Assembly: GCF_002197815.1 (NCBI RefSeq)
Contig: NZ_NIUB01000047.1
Span: forward strand, 1-34,513
Reading direction: 5' to 3'
DNA from: Pseudomonas oleovorans subsp. oleovorans
GTDB lineage: Bacteria; Pseudomonadota; Gammaproteobacteria; Pseudomonadales; Pseudomonadaceae
DNA length: 34,513 nt
Numbering within the stretch: the first letter of the stretch is position 1; the number at the start of each line of letters is the position of its first letter. Both the position numbers and the translations under genes were made by a program. Under the pieces are notes generated by a model. That model was not told the DNA's origin. It saw nothing but the letters and a program-made list of their open reading frames with translations, and ran no database searches. Positions 1 through 8,404 of the stretch are shown here, piece after piece.

Positions 1-244
1 TATCGGGCTTTGGCGATTATGGCCACCTCACCCCGCTGCGCCGCCTCATCCGCTTCCTGTTCGTCAGGCCAGCATTTTGCCTCGGGCTTCCTTCAGATTC
101 GCAGTCGCCCGCGACACCCTTGCCTTCAGCTAACACTTCCCCTTGCCGGGTGTGTAGAGGACTTTCACCTCCAAGTCGCCAGGCTCACCACCACAGTGAA
201 CCCGACAGCGCCAGTCACGGCGCTACGCGCCATGCCTGGCGCAC
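1..244 (-). mobile_element. Group II intron, 5' part (domain I), cut by window edge
   Basis: Read on the minus strand, the segment begins at 244 with GTGCGCC, a standard group II intron 5' end. It continues with motifs common in bacterial group II domain I: a GGAGGTGAAAGTCCTC block (about 154-169), an AAGTGTTAGC..GAAGGCAAGGGTGTC stretch (about 113-140) and a CTGACGAACAG stretch (about 62-72). The intron runs off the left edge, so its reverse transcriptase is not visible. The 5' exon is a terminator hairpin belonging to the upstream minus-strand gene. Insertion just after a terminator is typical of class C introns, but I cannot assign the class from this fragment. Confidence 0.75.
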
Positions 245-247
245 CAT

Positions 248-275
248 GAAGAAAGGGCGTCTGCAGGACGCCCTT
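248..275 (-). terminator. Rho-independent terminator of the purU-CBS-small ORF operon
   Basis: A perfect 9-bp stem (253-261 with 267-275) closes a 5-nt loop. On the minus strand it is followed by TTTCTTC. It lies about 10 bp after the stop of the small gene at 285-455 and directly before the intron 5' end. Confidence 0.75.
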
Positions 276-284
276 CGTATTGCA

Positions 285-455
285 TCACGCGCCAGAATTG
301 TCCCGCTGCTCCTGCAACTGTCGCCAGAGCTCGGCCGCCTCGGCGAAATCGGTGCCATCCTCCTCGCTGAGGGCTTCGGGATCGTAGCGCCGCACGCAAC
401 CTTCGCCCAATGTCGGAGGCGCCTTGGCGGTGGCCTTGTCCAACGGATCGCTCAT
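285..455 (-). CDS. Small hypothetical protein (56 aa)
   Basis: I do not recognise a family. The product is a short, acidic, hydrophilic protein of 56 residues with no signal peptide or membrane segment. Its C-terminal half looks helical and charged (EAAELWRQLQEQR). The ATG at 455 is chosen because a GAGGG ribosome binding site lies 8-10 bases upstream; an upstream TTG in frame is less likely. The gene starts 11 bases after the stop of the CBS-domain gene and ends just before a strong terminator. It is therefore the last gene of the purU-CBS transcription unit. Codon use resembles the neighbours, which supports a real gene. Confidence 0.65.
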   Translation of the reverse strand: MSDPLDKATAKAPPTLGEGCVRRYDPEALSEEDGTDFAEAAELWRQLQEQRDNSGA

Positions 456-466
456 CGTCAACACCC

Positions 467-892
467 TCAACCAATGTTCAGCTCGCCCTGCTCATGCTGG
501 GCGAACTCCTTGACTGCGCGCAGCACATCATGGCGACTGATCTGCCCGACCAGGCGCCCATGCTCGATTACCGGCAGACGCCGCCGCTGGCCACGCAGGA
601 AGCGCTCCGACAGCTCGATGATGTCAGCCTCGGGCGTGACCGTCTCCACCTCGGTGGTCATGTAGGTACTGACGGTGCCACCGACTGCTTCGTAGTAGGC
701 GCCGGAGAGAATGCCGCGCAGGCAGTCGCCCTCGGACAACAGGCCAATCAGGTGCCCCTGGGAGTCGACCACCGGAGCACCGGAAATACGGTGCTCCAGC
801 AGTCGATTGATGGCAGTGAACAGGTCGGTATCCGACCTGAAGGTCACCAGATGGCGAGTCATGTAGTCGCGCACCTTGATGGACTTTAGCAT
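467..892 (-). CDS. CBS-domain pair protein
   Basis: This 141-residue protein consists of almost nothing but two CBS domains (about residues 8-62 and 75-133), with the usual DYMTRHLVTF and GQISRHDVLRAV segments. Such stand-alone Bateman modules bind adenine nucleotides and act as energy or ligand sensors. The partner of this one is unknown. The start is set at 892, where GAGGAG lies 7 bases upstream; the longer reading frame upstream has no binding site and unlikely composition. The gene begins 43 bases after the purU stop and is followed closely by the 56-aa gene. Co-transcription with purU is inferred from spacing. Confidence 0.88.
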   Translation of the reverse strand: MLKSIKVRDYMTRHLVTFRSDTDLFTAINRLLEHRISGAPVVDSQGHLIGLLSEGDCLRGILSGAYYEAVGGTVSTYMTTEVETVTPEADIIELSERFLRGQRRRLPVIEHGRLVGQISRHDVLRAVKEFAQHEQGELNIG

Positions 893-935
893 GGGCGTTC
901 TCCTCTTTCGTGCAGTGGCCGGCCCATGCAGCAAG

Positions 936-1787
936 TCAGTCGAATACCACCGTCTTGTTGTCGTGCACCAGCACTCGGTCTTCCAAGTGATAGCGTAGCC
1001 CACGCGCCAGCACCATTTTCTCCACGTCCTTGCCCAGGCGCACCATTTCCTCGATATCGTCGCGATGGGTCACCCGCACCACGTCCTGCTCGATGATCGG
1101 GCCGGCGTCCAGCTCTTCGGTGACATAGTGCGAGGTCGCGCCAATCAGCTTGACGCCACGCAGCGAGGCCTGGTGATAGGGTTTGGCGCCCACGAAGGAC
1201 GGCAGGAAGCTGTGATGAATGTTGATCACCCGCTGAGCGAACTCGGCGCATAGTGCCGGCGGCAGAATCTGCATGTAGCGCGCCAGGACGATGACATCAG
1301 CCTGGTGCGCCTTGACCAGACGCTCCACTTCGGCGAAGGCCGGAGCCTTGTCCTTGGGGTCGACCGGCACATGGAAGTACGGAATGCCATGCCACTCGAC
1401 CATGCTGCGCAGATCGTCGTGGTTGGCGATCACGCAGGGGATCTCGCAATCGAGCTCGTTGCTGTGCCAACGGTGCAGCAGATCGGCCAGGCAGTGCGAC
1501 TCGCGGCTGGCCATCAGCACCACGCGCTTCTTCTGCGCCGAATCGGTAATGCGCCACTCCATCGAGAATTCGCGGGCAATCGGCGCGAAGGCCTGCTTGA
1601 AGCCATCGAGATCGAACGGCAGTGAGTCGGCACGGATTTCGTGACGCATGAAAAACCAGCCACTCTGCGTGTCGGAATGGTGACTGGCTTCGGTAATCCA
1701 ACCGTTGTAGGTGGCGAGAAAATTACTGACTTTGGCAACGATGCCGACGCGGTCAGGGCAAGAGATGACCAATCTGAACGTACGCAT
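936..1787 (-). CDS. purU: Formyltetrahydrofolate deformylase
   Basis: PurU hydrolyses 10-formyl-tetrahydrofolate to formate and tetrahydrofolate in the cytoplasm. It balances one-carbon pools and can feed formate to PurT. The 283-aa length is usual. An N-terminal ACT domain (about 1-80, FRLVISCPDRVGIVAKV) is followed by a formyltransferase-fold hydrolase domain. The catalytic Asn-His-Asp set is visible as N189 and H191 in NIHHSFLPSF and D227 in TEELDAGP. The ATG at 1787 is preceded by a GGGG-type binding site; the upstream in-frame extension is rejected because PurU starts directly with the ACT strand. It is the first gene of a three-gene minus-strand unit and divergent from mvaT. Confidence 0.95.
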   Translation of the reverse strand: MRTFRLVISCPDRVGIVAKVSNFLATYNGWITEASHHSDTQSGWFFMRHEIRADSLPFDLDGFKQAFAPIAREFSMEWRITDSAQKKRVVLMASRESHCLADLLHRWHSNELDCEIPCVIANHDDLRSMVEWHGIPYFHVPVDPKDKAPAFAEVERLVKAHQADVIVLARYMQILPPALCAEFAQRVINIHHSFLPSFVGAKPYHQASLRGVKLIGATSHYVTEELDAGPIIEQDVVRVTHRDDIEEMVRLGKDVEKMVLARGLRYHLEDRVLVHDNKTVVFD

Positions 1788-2001
1788 AATTAAAACCCCA
1801 AGGGCGACGCATAAAGCCGGGCATTCTAACGGCATGCGCGCAAAACTGCAGCAGGGCGCCAGCCTATCGACGTCACCCCAGTCGAATAATGTGCGGTTAC
1901 GCAGCACTGAAACTTCCACAAGCGCTCGCCATTACCGTTTTAATTCACCGTTGAATGACACAAAGGGTTGCACTGCGGCACAGTCATTTTATCTCGCACT
2001 G

Positions 2002-2030
2002 TTTACTTGCTATTAGTGCCTGATTATTAT
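2002..2030 (+). promoter_or_regulatory. Candidate sigma70 promoter for mvaT
   Basis: TTTACT (2002-2007) and TATTAT (2025-2030) are separated by 17 bp and lie about 50 bp upstream of the mvaT start. The surrounding 1900-2050 region is AT-richer than the flanking genes, which would also suit MvaT autoregulation. The call is a pattern match only. Confidence 0.45.
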
Positions 2031-2079
2031 TGGCCCACTGTTGACTACCACAGACTTATTCACGCCAAGGTAAATATCC

Positions 2080-2454
2080 ATGTCGCTGATCAATGAATAC
2101 CGCGCCACAGAAGAAGCCATCAAAGAACTGCAAGAGCGTCTGAAGAACCTGTCGCAAGACGACAAGCTGAAGAAAGAACTGGAATTCGAAGGCAAACTGC
2201 GCACCCTGATGGGCGAATATCAGAAGTCGCTGCGCGATATCATCGCCCTGCTCGACCCTGAAGCCAAGACTGCCAAAGGCGTTCGTGCAGCCAAGCCTGC
2301 CGTCGTCAAGCGTGCACGTAAGGTCAAGCAGTACAAGAACCCGCACAGCGGCGAAGTGATCGAAACCAAAGGCGGCAACCACAAGATCCTGAAAGAGTGG
2401 AAAGCCAAGTGGGGTGCCGACGTCGTTGAAGGCTGGGCCACACAGCTGGGCTAA
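2080..2454 (+). CDS. mvaT: H-NS-family xenogeneic silencer MvaT
   Basis: MvaT is the Pseudomonas functional counterpart of H-NS. It coats AT-rich DNA and silences horizontally acquired and virulence-related genes. The 124-aa product has the family's N-terminal coiled-coil oligomerisation region (about 1-62, rich in E/K/L heptads), a basic linker (KRARKVKQYKNP) and the C-terminal DNA-binding domain with the GGNHKILKEWKAKWG segment that inserts into the minor groove. The close match to the remembered P. aeruginosa protein, beginning MSLINEYRATEEAIKELQ, makes MvaT likelier than the paralogue MvaU. An AAGG binding site precedes the ATG, and a strong terminator follows the stop. Confidence 0.95.
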   Translation: MSLINEYRATEEAIKELQERLKNLSQDDKLKKELEFEGKLRTLMGEYQKSLRDIIALLDPEAKTAKGVRAAKPAVVKRARKVKQYKNPHSGEVIETKGGNHKILKEWKAKWGADVVEGWATQLG

Positions 2455-2471
2455 CACCTGCGCAACACCCA

Positions 2472-2498
2472 AAACGCCAGCCATGCTGGCGTTTTTTT
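2472..2498 (+). terminator. Rho-independent terminator of mvaT
   Basis: A 10-bp stem (2472-2481 with 2485-2494) with a 3-nt loop runs into a T tract (2492-2498), 17 bases after the mvaT stop. Confidence 0.9.
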
Positions 2499-2651
2499 AT
2501 TGTCGCGGTGTTTTTCAGCCCCCAATTATTCAAGGGCGATTTCCGGCAGGCGCAATATCCGCATCAAGCGAACAGTTTCCGCACCGGCCTTTTTCTGGCA
2601 CACCATGATGTGCGCCTCATACGCTGCACATTGCCCTGAGCACCTGGCCGT

Positions 2652-4100
2652 TTAAATCCCTACGGAACTTATGGCCAAACGCTCCTGCAACGCCTGCGCA
2701 TGGGCCTGCCATTGCTGCAACACTTGCAATTGCTCGGGGCTGCAGTTAGCCCGCAGCGACTCCATTGCCGCATAAAATTGCGCCAGGGTATTGGGTGCAC
2801 CGAACTCTGGATCACTCAAACGCTGCCGACAGAATGCCTCCCAGCGCTGAGACTCAGCGACGGACAGACTGGCCGGAAAATTGCGCGCCCGATAACGAAA
2901 CAACAACTCGGGCAGTCGTGCATCATCGAACGGCCATTTTTTATTGTTGGCCAATGCGTCAGGTTGAGCGGCACGTACCTGCTCACACAAACGACGATCA
3001 CGATCACCGATAAAACCATCGTACAGCTGTTGCTCGGGATCGTTACTGCCTGCAAAGGCCTCTTCTCGGTAAACACTCGCCAACTTGCCCAGCCACAATG
3101 GCTGTTCATTCTTCAACACGTCGATATGGCGCTGACAAACCGACCAGTCCAACTGCAAACGCTGCCGATCCGCCTCACGCAACACCGACAGCGGCGCCAC
3201 CACCGGACAGCGGTTGATATGCAGCAGTTTCAGCGGTACCGGCAACTCGCCTTCGGCAAGCGCCTCACGCCGCGTGTAGAGGCGACTGCGCAGCGTGTCG
3301 GCATCCAGATTCAGCAGAGGCGATGGATCGGCCTGCAGATCACAGACGATCAGTGCATTGCGATTGCGCGGATGCCAGGCCAGCGGCAGGACCGGCGCCA
3401 GATAATGACGTGCCGCCGAGAAACGCCCGGAAACGTGCAGCACTGGCTGCAGCAGGCGAACCTGATCCATGACCCGCTGCTTGCTGCGCAGTTGATAGAG
3501 GAAGTCGTACAGTTTTGTTTGCCGCTCGCGCAGCAGCCGTGCCAGGCCAATGGTGGCGCGTACGTCGGACAGCGCATCGTGCGCCTGGCCGTGATCGATG
3601 CCGTTGGCCTGGGTCAGCCGCTCCAGCTTGAGCGATACGCGCCCCTCCTCCTCAGGCCATTCGATGCCTTCGGGCCGCAGTGCGTAAGCAGTGCGTACCA
3701 GATCGATCAGATCCCAGCGGCTGTTGCCGCCCTGCCATTCGCGCGCGTAAGGGTCGAAGAAGTTGCGATACAGGCTGTAACGCGTCACCTCATCATCGAA
3801 GCGCAGGCTGTTGTATCCCGCACCACAGGTGCCGGGCGCCGATAACGCGGCATGCACACGGGTCATGAACTCCCCCTCGTCCAGCCCCTGTTGTTGCAGA
3901 CGCTGCGGGTCGATACCGGTGACCAGGCAGGCGGCCGGGTGCGGCAGGATGTCATCGCTGGGCCGGCAATAGATGTTCAGCGGCTCGCCGATCTCGTTCA
4001 GCGCCTCGTCGGTACGAATGCCCGCCACCTGCAGCGGACGATCACAACGCGGATTGATACCGGTGGTCTCGTAGTCGTACCAGAAAATGCTGGAAGTCAT
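2652..4100 (-). CDS. sbcB: Exodeoxyribonuclease I
   Basis: SbcB degrades single-stranded DNA 3'-to-5' in recombination and mismatch repair. The 482-aa product has the DnaQ-like DEDDh exonuclease fold: D9 and E11 (FWYDYETTG), D102 (LRFDDEV), then H174 and D179 (HDALSDV). These are followed by the SH3-like and helical C-terminal region usual for exonuclease I. The ATG at 4100 is preferred over the one at 4112 because GGAG sits 6 bases before it and the protein then begins like other family members. It converges with mvaT and diverges from the membrane-protein gene at 4282. Confidence 0.93.
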   Translation of the reverse strand: MTSSIFWYDYETTGINPRCDRPLQVAGIRTDEALNEIGEPLNIYCRPSDDILPHPAACLVTGIDPQRLQQQGLDEGEFMTRVHAALSAPGTCGAGYNSLRFDDEVTRYSLYRNFFDPYAREWQGGNSRWDLIDLVRTAYALRPEGIEWPEEEGRVSLKLERLTQANGIDHGQAHDALSDVRATIGLARLLRERQTKLYDFLYQLRSKQRVMDQVRLLQPVLHVSGRFSAARHYLAPVLPLAWHPRNRNALIVCDLQADPSPLLNLDADTLRSRLYTRREALAEGELPVPLKLLHINRCPVVAPLSVLREADRQRLQLDWSVCQRHIDVLKNEQPLWLGKLASVYREEAFAGSNDPEQQLYDGFIGDRDRRLCEQVRAAQPDALANNKKWPFDDARLPELLFRYRARNFPASLSVAESQRWEAFCRQRLSDPEFGAPNTLAQFYAAMESLRANCSPEQLQVLQQWQAHAQALQERLAISSVGI

Positions 4101-4281
4101 TGGCGGCTCCATACCCTGGACAAAATGGCCGCCAGTTTATCATTCACCTGCGGCCTCGCTGCCGCCGGCAAAAGCATGCACCAGCGCACAGGCGCCGCAC
4201 GAGCAGGTGTACTGCACTTGAGAAAAATGCTGTAACCATTAGCATTGGCGCTCCTCTAACACTCTGTACAAGGACGCAACC

Positions 4282-5040
4282 ATGAGTGACGCGATTACCC
4301 CCAATCCCTATGCCGCCCCCTCCAGCGATCTGCAACAGTCGCCCCAAGGTCATGCACCGAGTATCGAAGAAGCCCTGGCACGTGGTTATGACTTCAGTAT
4401 CGGTGAGCTGCTGAGCGAGTCCTGGAGCAAGGTCAAGGGCACCAAAGGCATCATCATCGGTGGCTTTCTGGTGTTCTACGTGGTGCTGCTGGCCGCCACC
4501 TTCATCCTCGGCGGCGTTGTCGGCATCTTCGGCGCGCTGAGCGATAGCATCGCCCTGATGTTCATCGGCGAGATCCTGATTTCGCTGCTGGCCTCGGCGC
4601 TGGCCTATCCCTTCATGGCCGGGATCAACATGGTCGGTATTCGCCGTGCCGCCGACCAGCCACTGAGCTTCAACGAAATCTTCAGCCACTTCGGGCGCAC
4701 CGTGCCGCTGATCATCACCGCCGTGGTGATGATGCTGCTGATCTACCTCGGCATGATCCTGCTGCTGATCCCCGGCATCTACCTGGGCGTCGCCTACCTG
4801 CTGGCCATCCCCTTGGTGGTCGAACGCGGCCTGTCGCCCTGGCAGGCGCTAGAAGCCTCGCGCAAGGCCATTACCCAGCACTGGTTCAAGGTCTTCGGCC
4901 TGTTCATCGTGCTCGGTCTGATTATCATCGTCAGTGCCATCCCGCTGGGCATCGGCCTGGTATGGAGCATTCCACTGATGGTCGTGGCCATGGGCGTGCT
5001 CTATCGCACCATTTTTGGCGTACTGCCTGCCGCTCGCTAA
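4282..5040 (+). CDS. Polytopic inner-membrane protein, BPSS1780-like
   Basis: This 252-residue integral membrane protein has a short soluble N-terminus with the pattern NPYAAPSSDL, common in small multipass proteins of this type. About six hydrophobic segments follow, between residues 55 and 245. The region around RRAADQPLSFNEIF and the glycine/proline-rich helices recall the BPSS1780/DUF975-like group of unknown function. An AAGGA binding site precedes the ATG. It lies 89 bp upstream of the RDD gene in the same orientation. It may be the first member of the RDD-to-DUF58 unit, but the gap and an intervening hairpin make that uncertain. Confidence 0.75.
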   Translation: MSDAITPNPYAAPSSDLQQSPQGHAPSIEEALARGYDFSIGELLSESWSKVKGTKGIIIGGFLVFYVVLLAATFILGGVVGIFGALSDSIALMFIGEILISLLASALAYPFMAGINMVGIRRAADQPLSFNEIFSHFGRTVPLIITAVVMMLLIYLGMILLLIPGIYLGVAYLLAIPLVVERGLSPWQALEASRKAITQHWFKVFGLFIVLGLIIIVSAIPLGIGLVWSIPLMVVAMGVLYRTIFGVLPAAR

Positions 5041-5052
5041 CCGACGCCACTC

Positions 5053-5070
5053 GGGCCAGTTCACTGGCCC
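5053..5070 (+). terminator. Weak terminator-like hairpin
   Basis: An 8-bp perfect stem (5053-5060 with 5063-5070) lies 12 bases after the membrane-protein stop. It is followed by GGTTGCGTTC rather than a clean T run, so it may terminate only partly or act as an RNA-end stabiliser. Confidence 0.4.
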
Positions 5071-5128
5071 GGTTGCGTTCGTGGCCCGCTGCTCGCTAGC
5101 ATCGGGCTTTCCTTGATGCAGTCCGCCG

Positions 5129-5854
5129 ATGCCTTCACGCTCAAGCGTCAGTCTTTCGTCCCACCAGCCGCCTCTGGATACCCGCTATCAGGTCGAAACG
5201 CCGGAAGGTATCGATCTGCATCTGCGACCGGCCGGGCTGGTGCCGCGCGCCCTGGCATTCGCCATCGACCTGGCCATTCGTGGCCTGATTCTGATGGTGA
5301 TGTTCATCGTTCTCGGCCTGCTCGGTCAGTTCGGCATGGGCCTGGGCACCATCCTGCTGTTTCTCGTGACCTGGTGGTACATGGTGCTGTTCGAGGTGTT
5401 CAACCAGGGCCGCTCTCCCGGCAAGCAGATGCTCGGCCTGCGCGTGGTGCACGATGACGGTACGCCCATCGGCTGGGCCGCTTCACTGACGCGCAACCTG
5501 CTGCGCTTCGTCGATATCCTGCCGTTCGGCTACACCCTGGGCATCATCAGTTGCCTGAACCATCCGGCGTTCAAGCGCCTCGGCGATATTGCCGCCGGCA
5601 CCCTGGTGGTCTATCGCGATGCGCCGTTGAGCAAACCGCAGTTGGCCGATGCCGAACCGCTGCCAGCACCCTTCCCGCTCAGCCTTGACGAACAACGCGC
5701 CATTCTCGGTTTTGCCGAACGTGGTAGCCAACTGTCCGCCGCCCGCAGAGCGGAGCTGGCGGCGCTGCTGGCCGAACCGCTACAAGTGCCTGCCGAACAG
5801 GCCGAGCCGCGCCTCAACGGCATCGCCCGTGGCCTGCTGGGGAGTGCACCGTGA
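5129..5854 (+). CDS. RDD-family membrane protein
   Basis: This 241-aa protein contains an RDD domain at about residues 33-165. The first helix carries the Arg and Asp of the motif (PRALAFAIDLAIR), and the loop FNQGRSPGKQMLGLRVV is a family signature. Three to four membrane helices are followed by a soluble, Ala/Glu-rich C-terminal tail of about 75 residues. The biochemical role of most RDD proteins is unknown; some have been linked to sodium/proton exchange. The start has a weak binding site and could lie a few codons downstream. The stop overlaps the GTG start of the SpoIIM-like gene by 4 bases, implying translational coupling. Confidence 0.85.
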   Translation: MPSRSSVSLSSHQPPLDTRYQVETPEGIDLHLRPAGLVPRALAFAIDLAIRGLILMVMFIVLGLLGQFGMGLGTILLFLVTWWYMVLFEVFNQGRSPGKQMLGLRVVHDDGTPIGWAASLTRNLLRFVDILPFGYTLGIISCLNHPAFKRLGDIAAGTLVVYRDAPLSKPQLADAEPLPAPFPLSLDEQRAILGFAERGSQLSAARRAELAALLAEPLQVPAEQAEPRLNGIARGLLGSAP

Positions 5855-6831
5855 AACAGAGCCTGTTCGAAAGTCGCCATCAGCCAGACTGGGATGCGTT
5901 CAACAGTCAGCTCGAGGCGCTCGAGCGCGGCAGGGCCGATGCACAGACCTGCCAGAGCTTCGCCGCCCGCTACCGCCAGCTCTGTCAGCATCTGGCCCTG
6001 GCCCAGGCCCGCGGTTACAGCAGCCATCTGATCGATCAGCTGCAGCAGCTGGCGATGCGTGGCCACCAGCAGTTCTACCGTCATCGCAGCCACCTCGGCG
6101 CACAGACGATCCGCTTCCTGTTCGGCGGCTTCCCACGCCTGGTACGTAGCGAATGGCGCAGCGTCTGCGTCGCCAGCCTGCTGTTCTTCGGCAGCCTGGC
6201 ATTGATGGGGCTGCTGACCTATCTCTATCCCGAGCTGATTTTCAGCCTGGTCAGCCCCGACCAGGTCAGCGAAATGGAGCGCATGTACGATCCCGACGCG
6301 CGCCGCCTCGGCCGCTTCAGTGAACGCGGTTCGGGCGACGACTGGGTGATGTTCGGCTTCTACATCATGAACAACATCGGCATCGCCTTTCAGACCTTCG
6401 CCAGCGGCCTGCTGCTCGGTCTCGGCAGCCTGTTCTTCCTGCTGTTCAATGGCCTGATGATCGGCGCAGTGGCCGGCCACCTGACGCGCATCGGCTATGG
6501 CGAGCCGTTCTGGTCCTTCGTCATCGGCCATGGCGCCTTCGAGCTGACCGCCATCGCCCTGGCGGGTGCAGCCGGTTTCAAGCTCGGCTGGGCGCTGCTC
6601 GCCCCCGGCCGCCTGCCCCGTGGCGAAGCCTTGCGCCTGGCCGCTGGCAAGGCGATACAGCTGGTGGCCGGGGTGATCCTGTTCCTGCTGCTGGCCGCCT
6701 TCATCGAGGCCTTCTGGTCATCCACCACCTTCGCCACCCCGAACATCAAGTACGCCGTCGGTGCCGGGCTCTGGGCGCTGGTACTGGGTTATCTGCTGCT
6801 GGCCGGTCGGAGGCAGCATGCGCCTGACTGA
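5851..6831 (+). CDS. SpoIIM/DUF95-family membrane protein
   Basis: The 326-aa product belongs to the SpoIIM (stage II sporulation protein M, DUF95) family, although this is a non-sporulating lineage. The first ~105 residues are soluble and helical. Family hallmarks follow: MNNIGIAFQTFASGLLLG, NGLMIGAVAGHLTRIGYG and FVIGHGAFELTAIALAGAAG, with about five hydrophobic helices. In Bacillus SpoIIM works with SpoIID and SpoIIP in septal peptidoglycan remodelling; here no such partners are present. The GTG start at 5851 is in GTGA overlap with the RDD stop. The C-terminus overlaps the next gene by 14 bases. Confidence 0.87.
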   Translation: MKQSLFESRHQPDWDAFNSQLEALERGRADAQTCQSFAARYRQLCQHLALAQARGYSSHLIDQLQQLAMRGHQQFYRHRSHLGAQTIRFLFGGFPRLVRSEWRSVCVASLLFFGSLALMGLLTYLYPELIFSLVSPDQVSEMERMYDPDARRLGRFSERGSGDDWVMFGFYIMNNIGIAFQTFASGLLLGLGSLFFLLFNGLMIGAVAGHLTRIGYGEPFWSFVIGHGAFELTAIALAGAAGFKLGWALLAPGRLPRGEALRLAAGKAIQLVAGVILFLLLAAFIEAFWSSTTFATPNIKYAVGAGLWALVLGYLLLAGRRQHAPD

Positions 6832-8404
6832 AGCCAGCGTTGCCATCCGCCCGCGTAGCGCCTGGGAAGCCATCGACCTCGGCGTGCTGCTCGCCCGTCG
6901 TCACGCCGGCCTGCTGATGGCCAGTTGGGCGCTGGTCACGCTGCCGCTGTTCGCCCTGCTCTGCGCCTTGCTCTGGCAGTATCCGGGCTGGGCCATCTTC
7001 GTCTTCTGGTGGCTCAAGCCGGCCTATGAGCGACTGCCGCTCTACATCCTGTCGCAAGCGCTGTTCGGCAACACACCCTCGCTGAGGCAGGCCTTGCGCG
7101 CACTGCCAAAACTACTATGGCCACAATTGCTGGCCAGCCTGACCTGGCGCCGCTTGAGCCCGACGCGCAGCTTCGATCTACCCGTACAGCAGCTCGAAGG
7201 CCTGTCCGGCCAGGCGCGCAGCCAGCGCCTGGTGGTGCTTGGTCAGCGTGACAGCGCCGCCGCTACCTGGCTGACCCTGGTCGGTGTACATGTGGAAATC
7301 GCCCTGTGGATGGGCTTGGTCGCGCTGTTCTATATGATGCTGCCGCAACAGGTGGAACTGAACTGGAGCTGGGAAAGCCTGATTGCCGCCAGCAGCGGCC
7401 AGTGGCTGTGGCTGGAACACCTGTCCAACCTGCTTTACGTGCTGCTACTGATTCTCTGGGAGCCGGTCTATGTGGCCTGCGGATTCACCCTCTACCTCAA
7501 CCGCCGCACCGCCCTGGAAGCCTGGGATATCGAACTGACCTTCCGCCGCCTGCGCCAACGCCTGACCGGCAGCGCCTATGCCCTGCTGCTCGGTTGCGCC
7601 GTGCTGCTGACGCAGCTGCCCAGCGAGGCCTGGGCTGACACTGCGCCAGCCGTCAGCGCGGAGGCCAAGCAGGCTGACCCGCAAGGCCCCGACGCGCCAC
7701 GCCTGCTCCAGCAGCCACTGAGCAGCCAGGCCGCGCGTGAAAGCATCCAGGCCCTGCTCGACGAACCGCCCTTCCAGCACCGCGAAACCGTCACGCGCTG
7801 GCGCCTGGGCGAAGATAAGCCCGCGGAGGAAACCAAACCGGAGGACATCGAAGCCTTCCTCGACATGCTCAAGAACCTGCTCAAACTCGGCGAATGGTGG
7901 AAGAGCCTGGATGTCGTCGCGCAAGTCTTTGAAGTACTGCTGTGGGCGGCGCTGGCCGCGCTGCTGGCCTTCGTCTTGTGGCGCTACCGCGAGTGGCTGC
8001 AGGCCTTTGGCGAACGCATCGGTCTGCCGACGCGGCGCCGACCGGTGGCACCGCAACAGCTCTTTGGCCTGGAACTGGCCCCGGAGAGCCTGCCCGATGA
8101 TGTCGCCAGCGCAGCCGAACGGCTCTGGGCCGAACAACCGCGCGCAGCGCTGGGCCTGCTCTACCGTGCCCTGCTCAGCCGTTTGCTGCACCAACACCGT
8201 CTGCCGTTGAAGCAATCGCATACCGAAGGCGAGGTGCTCGCGCTGGTCGCGGGCCTCGGGCAGCACGATCTGGAAGCTTACTGTCGTCAGCTCACTCAGC
8301 ACTGGCAGGCGCTGGCCTATGGTCACCGCGCACCAGCCGAATCACTGCGCGAGGGTCTGTGCCAGGGTTGGCGCAGCCTGTTCGGCCAGGAGCAGGCGAC
8401 ATGA
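6818..8404 (+). CDS. DUF4129-domain membrane protein
   Basis: This 528-aa protein has several hydrophobic segments (about residues 28-55, 155-180, 205-230, 265-285 and 370-395). An Ala/Pro/Glu-rich loop (about 290-360) separates the fourth and fifth. The C-terminal part (about 430-515) matches DUF4129 (AAERLWAEQPRAALGLLYRA and a following Leu-rich helix). DUF4129 commonly occurs fused to or next to transglutaminase-like proteins and MoxR/DUF58 pairs; no transglutaminase core is visible here. The ATG at 6818 has an ideal GGAGG at 5-bp spacing inside the end of the SpoIIM gene. The stop overlaps the next ATG by 4 bases. Confidence 0.82.
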   Translation: MRLTEASVAIRPRSAWEAIDLGVLLARRHAGLLMASWALVTLPLFALLCALLWQYPGWAIFVFWWLKPAYERLPLYILSQALFGNTPSLRQALRALPKLLWPQLLASLTWRRLSPTRSFDLPVQQLEGLSGQARSQRLVVLGQRDSAAATWLTLVGVHVEIALWMGLVALFYMMLPQQVELNWSWESLIAASSGQWLWLEHLSNLLYVLLLILWEPVYVACGFTLYLNRRTALEAWDIELTFRRLRQRLTGSAYALLLGCAVLLTQLPSEAWADTAPAVSAEAKQADPQGPDAPRLLQQPLSSQAARESIQALLDEPPFQHRETVTRWRLGEDKPAEETKPEDIEAFLDMLKNLLKLGEWWKSLDVVAQVFEVLLWAALAALLAFVLWRYREWLQAFGERIGLPTRRRPVAPQQLFGLELAPESLPDDVASAAERLWAEQPRAALGLLYRALLSRLLHQHRLPLKQSHTEGEVLALVAGLGQHDLEAYCRQLTQHWQALAYGHRAPAESLREGLCQGWRSLFGQEQAT

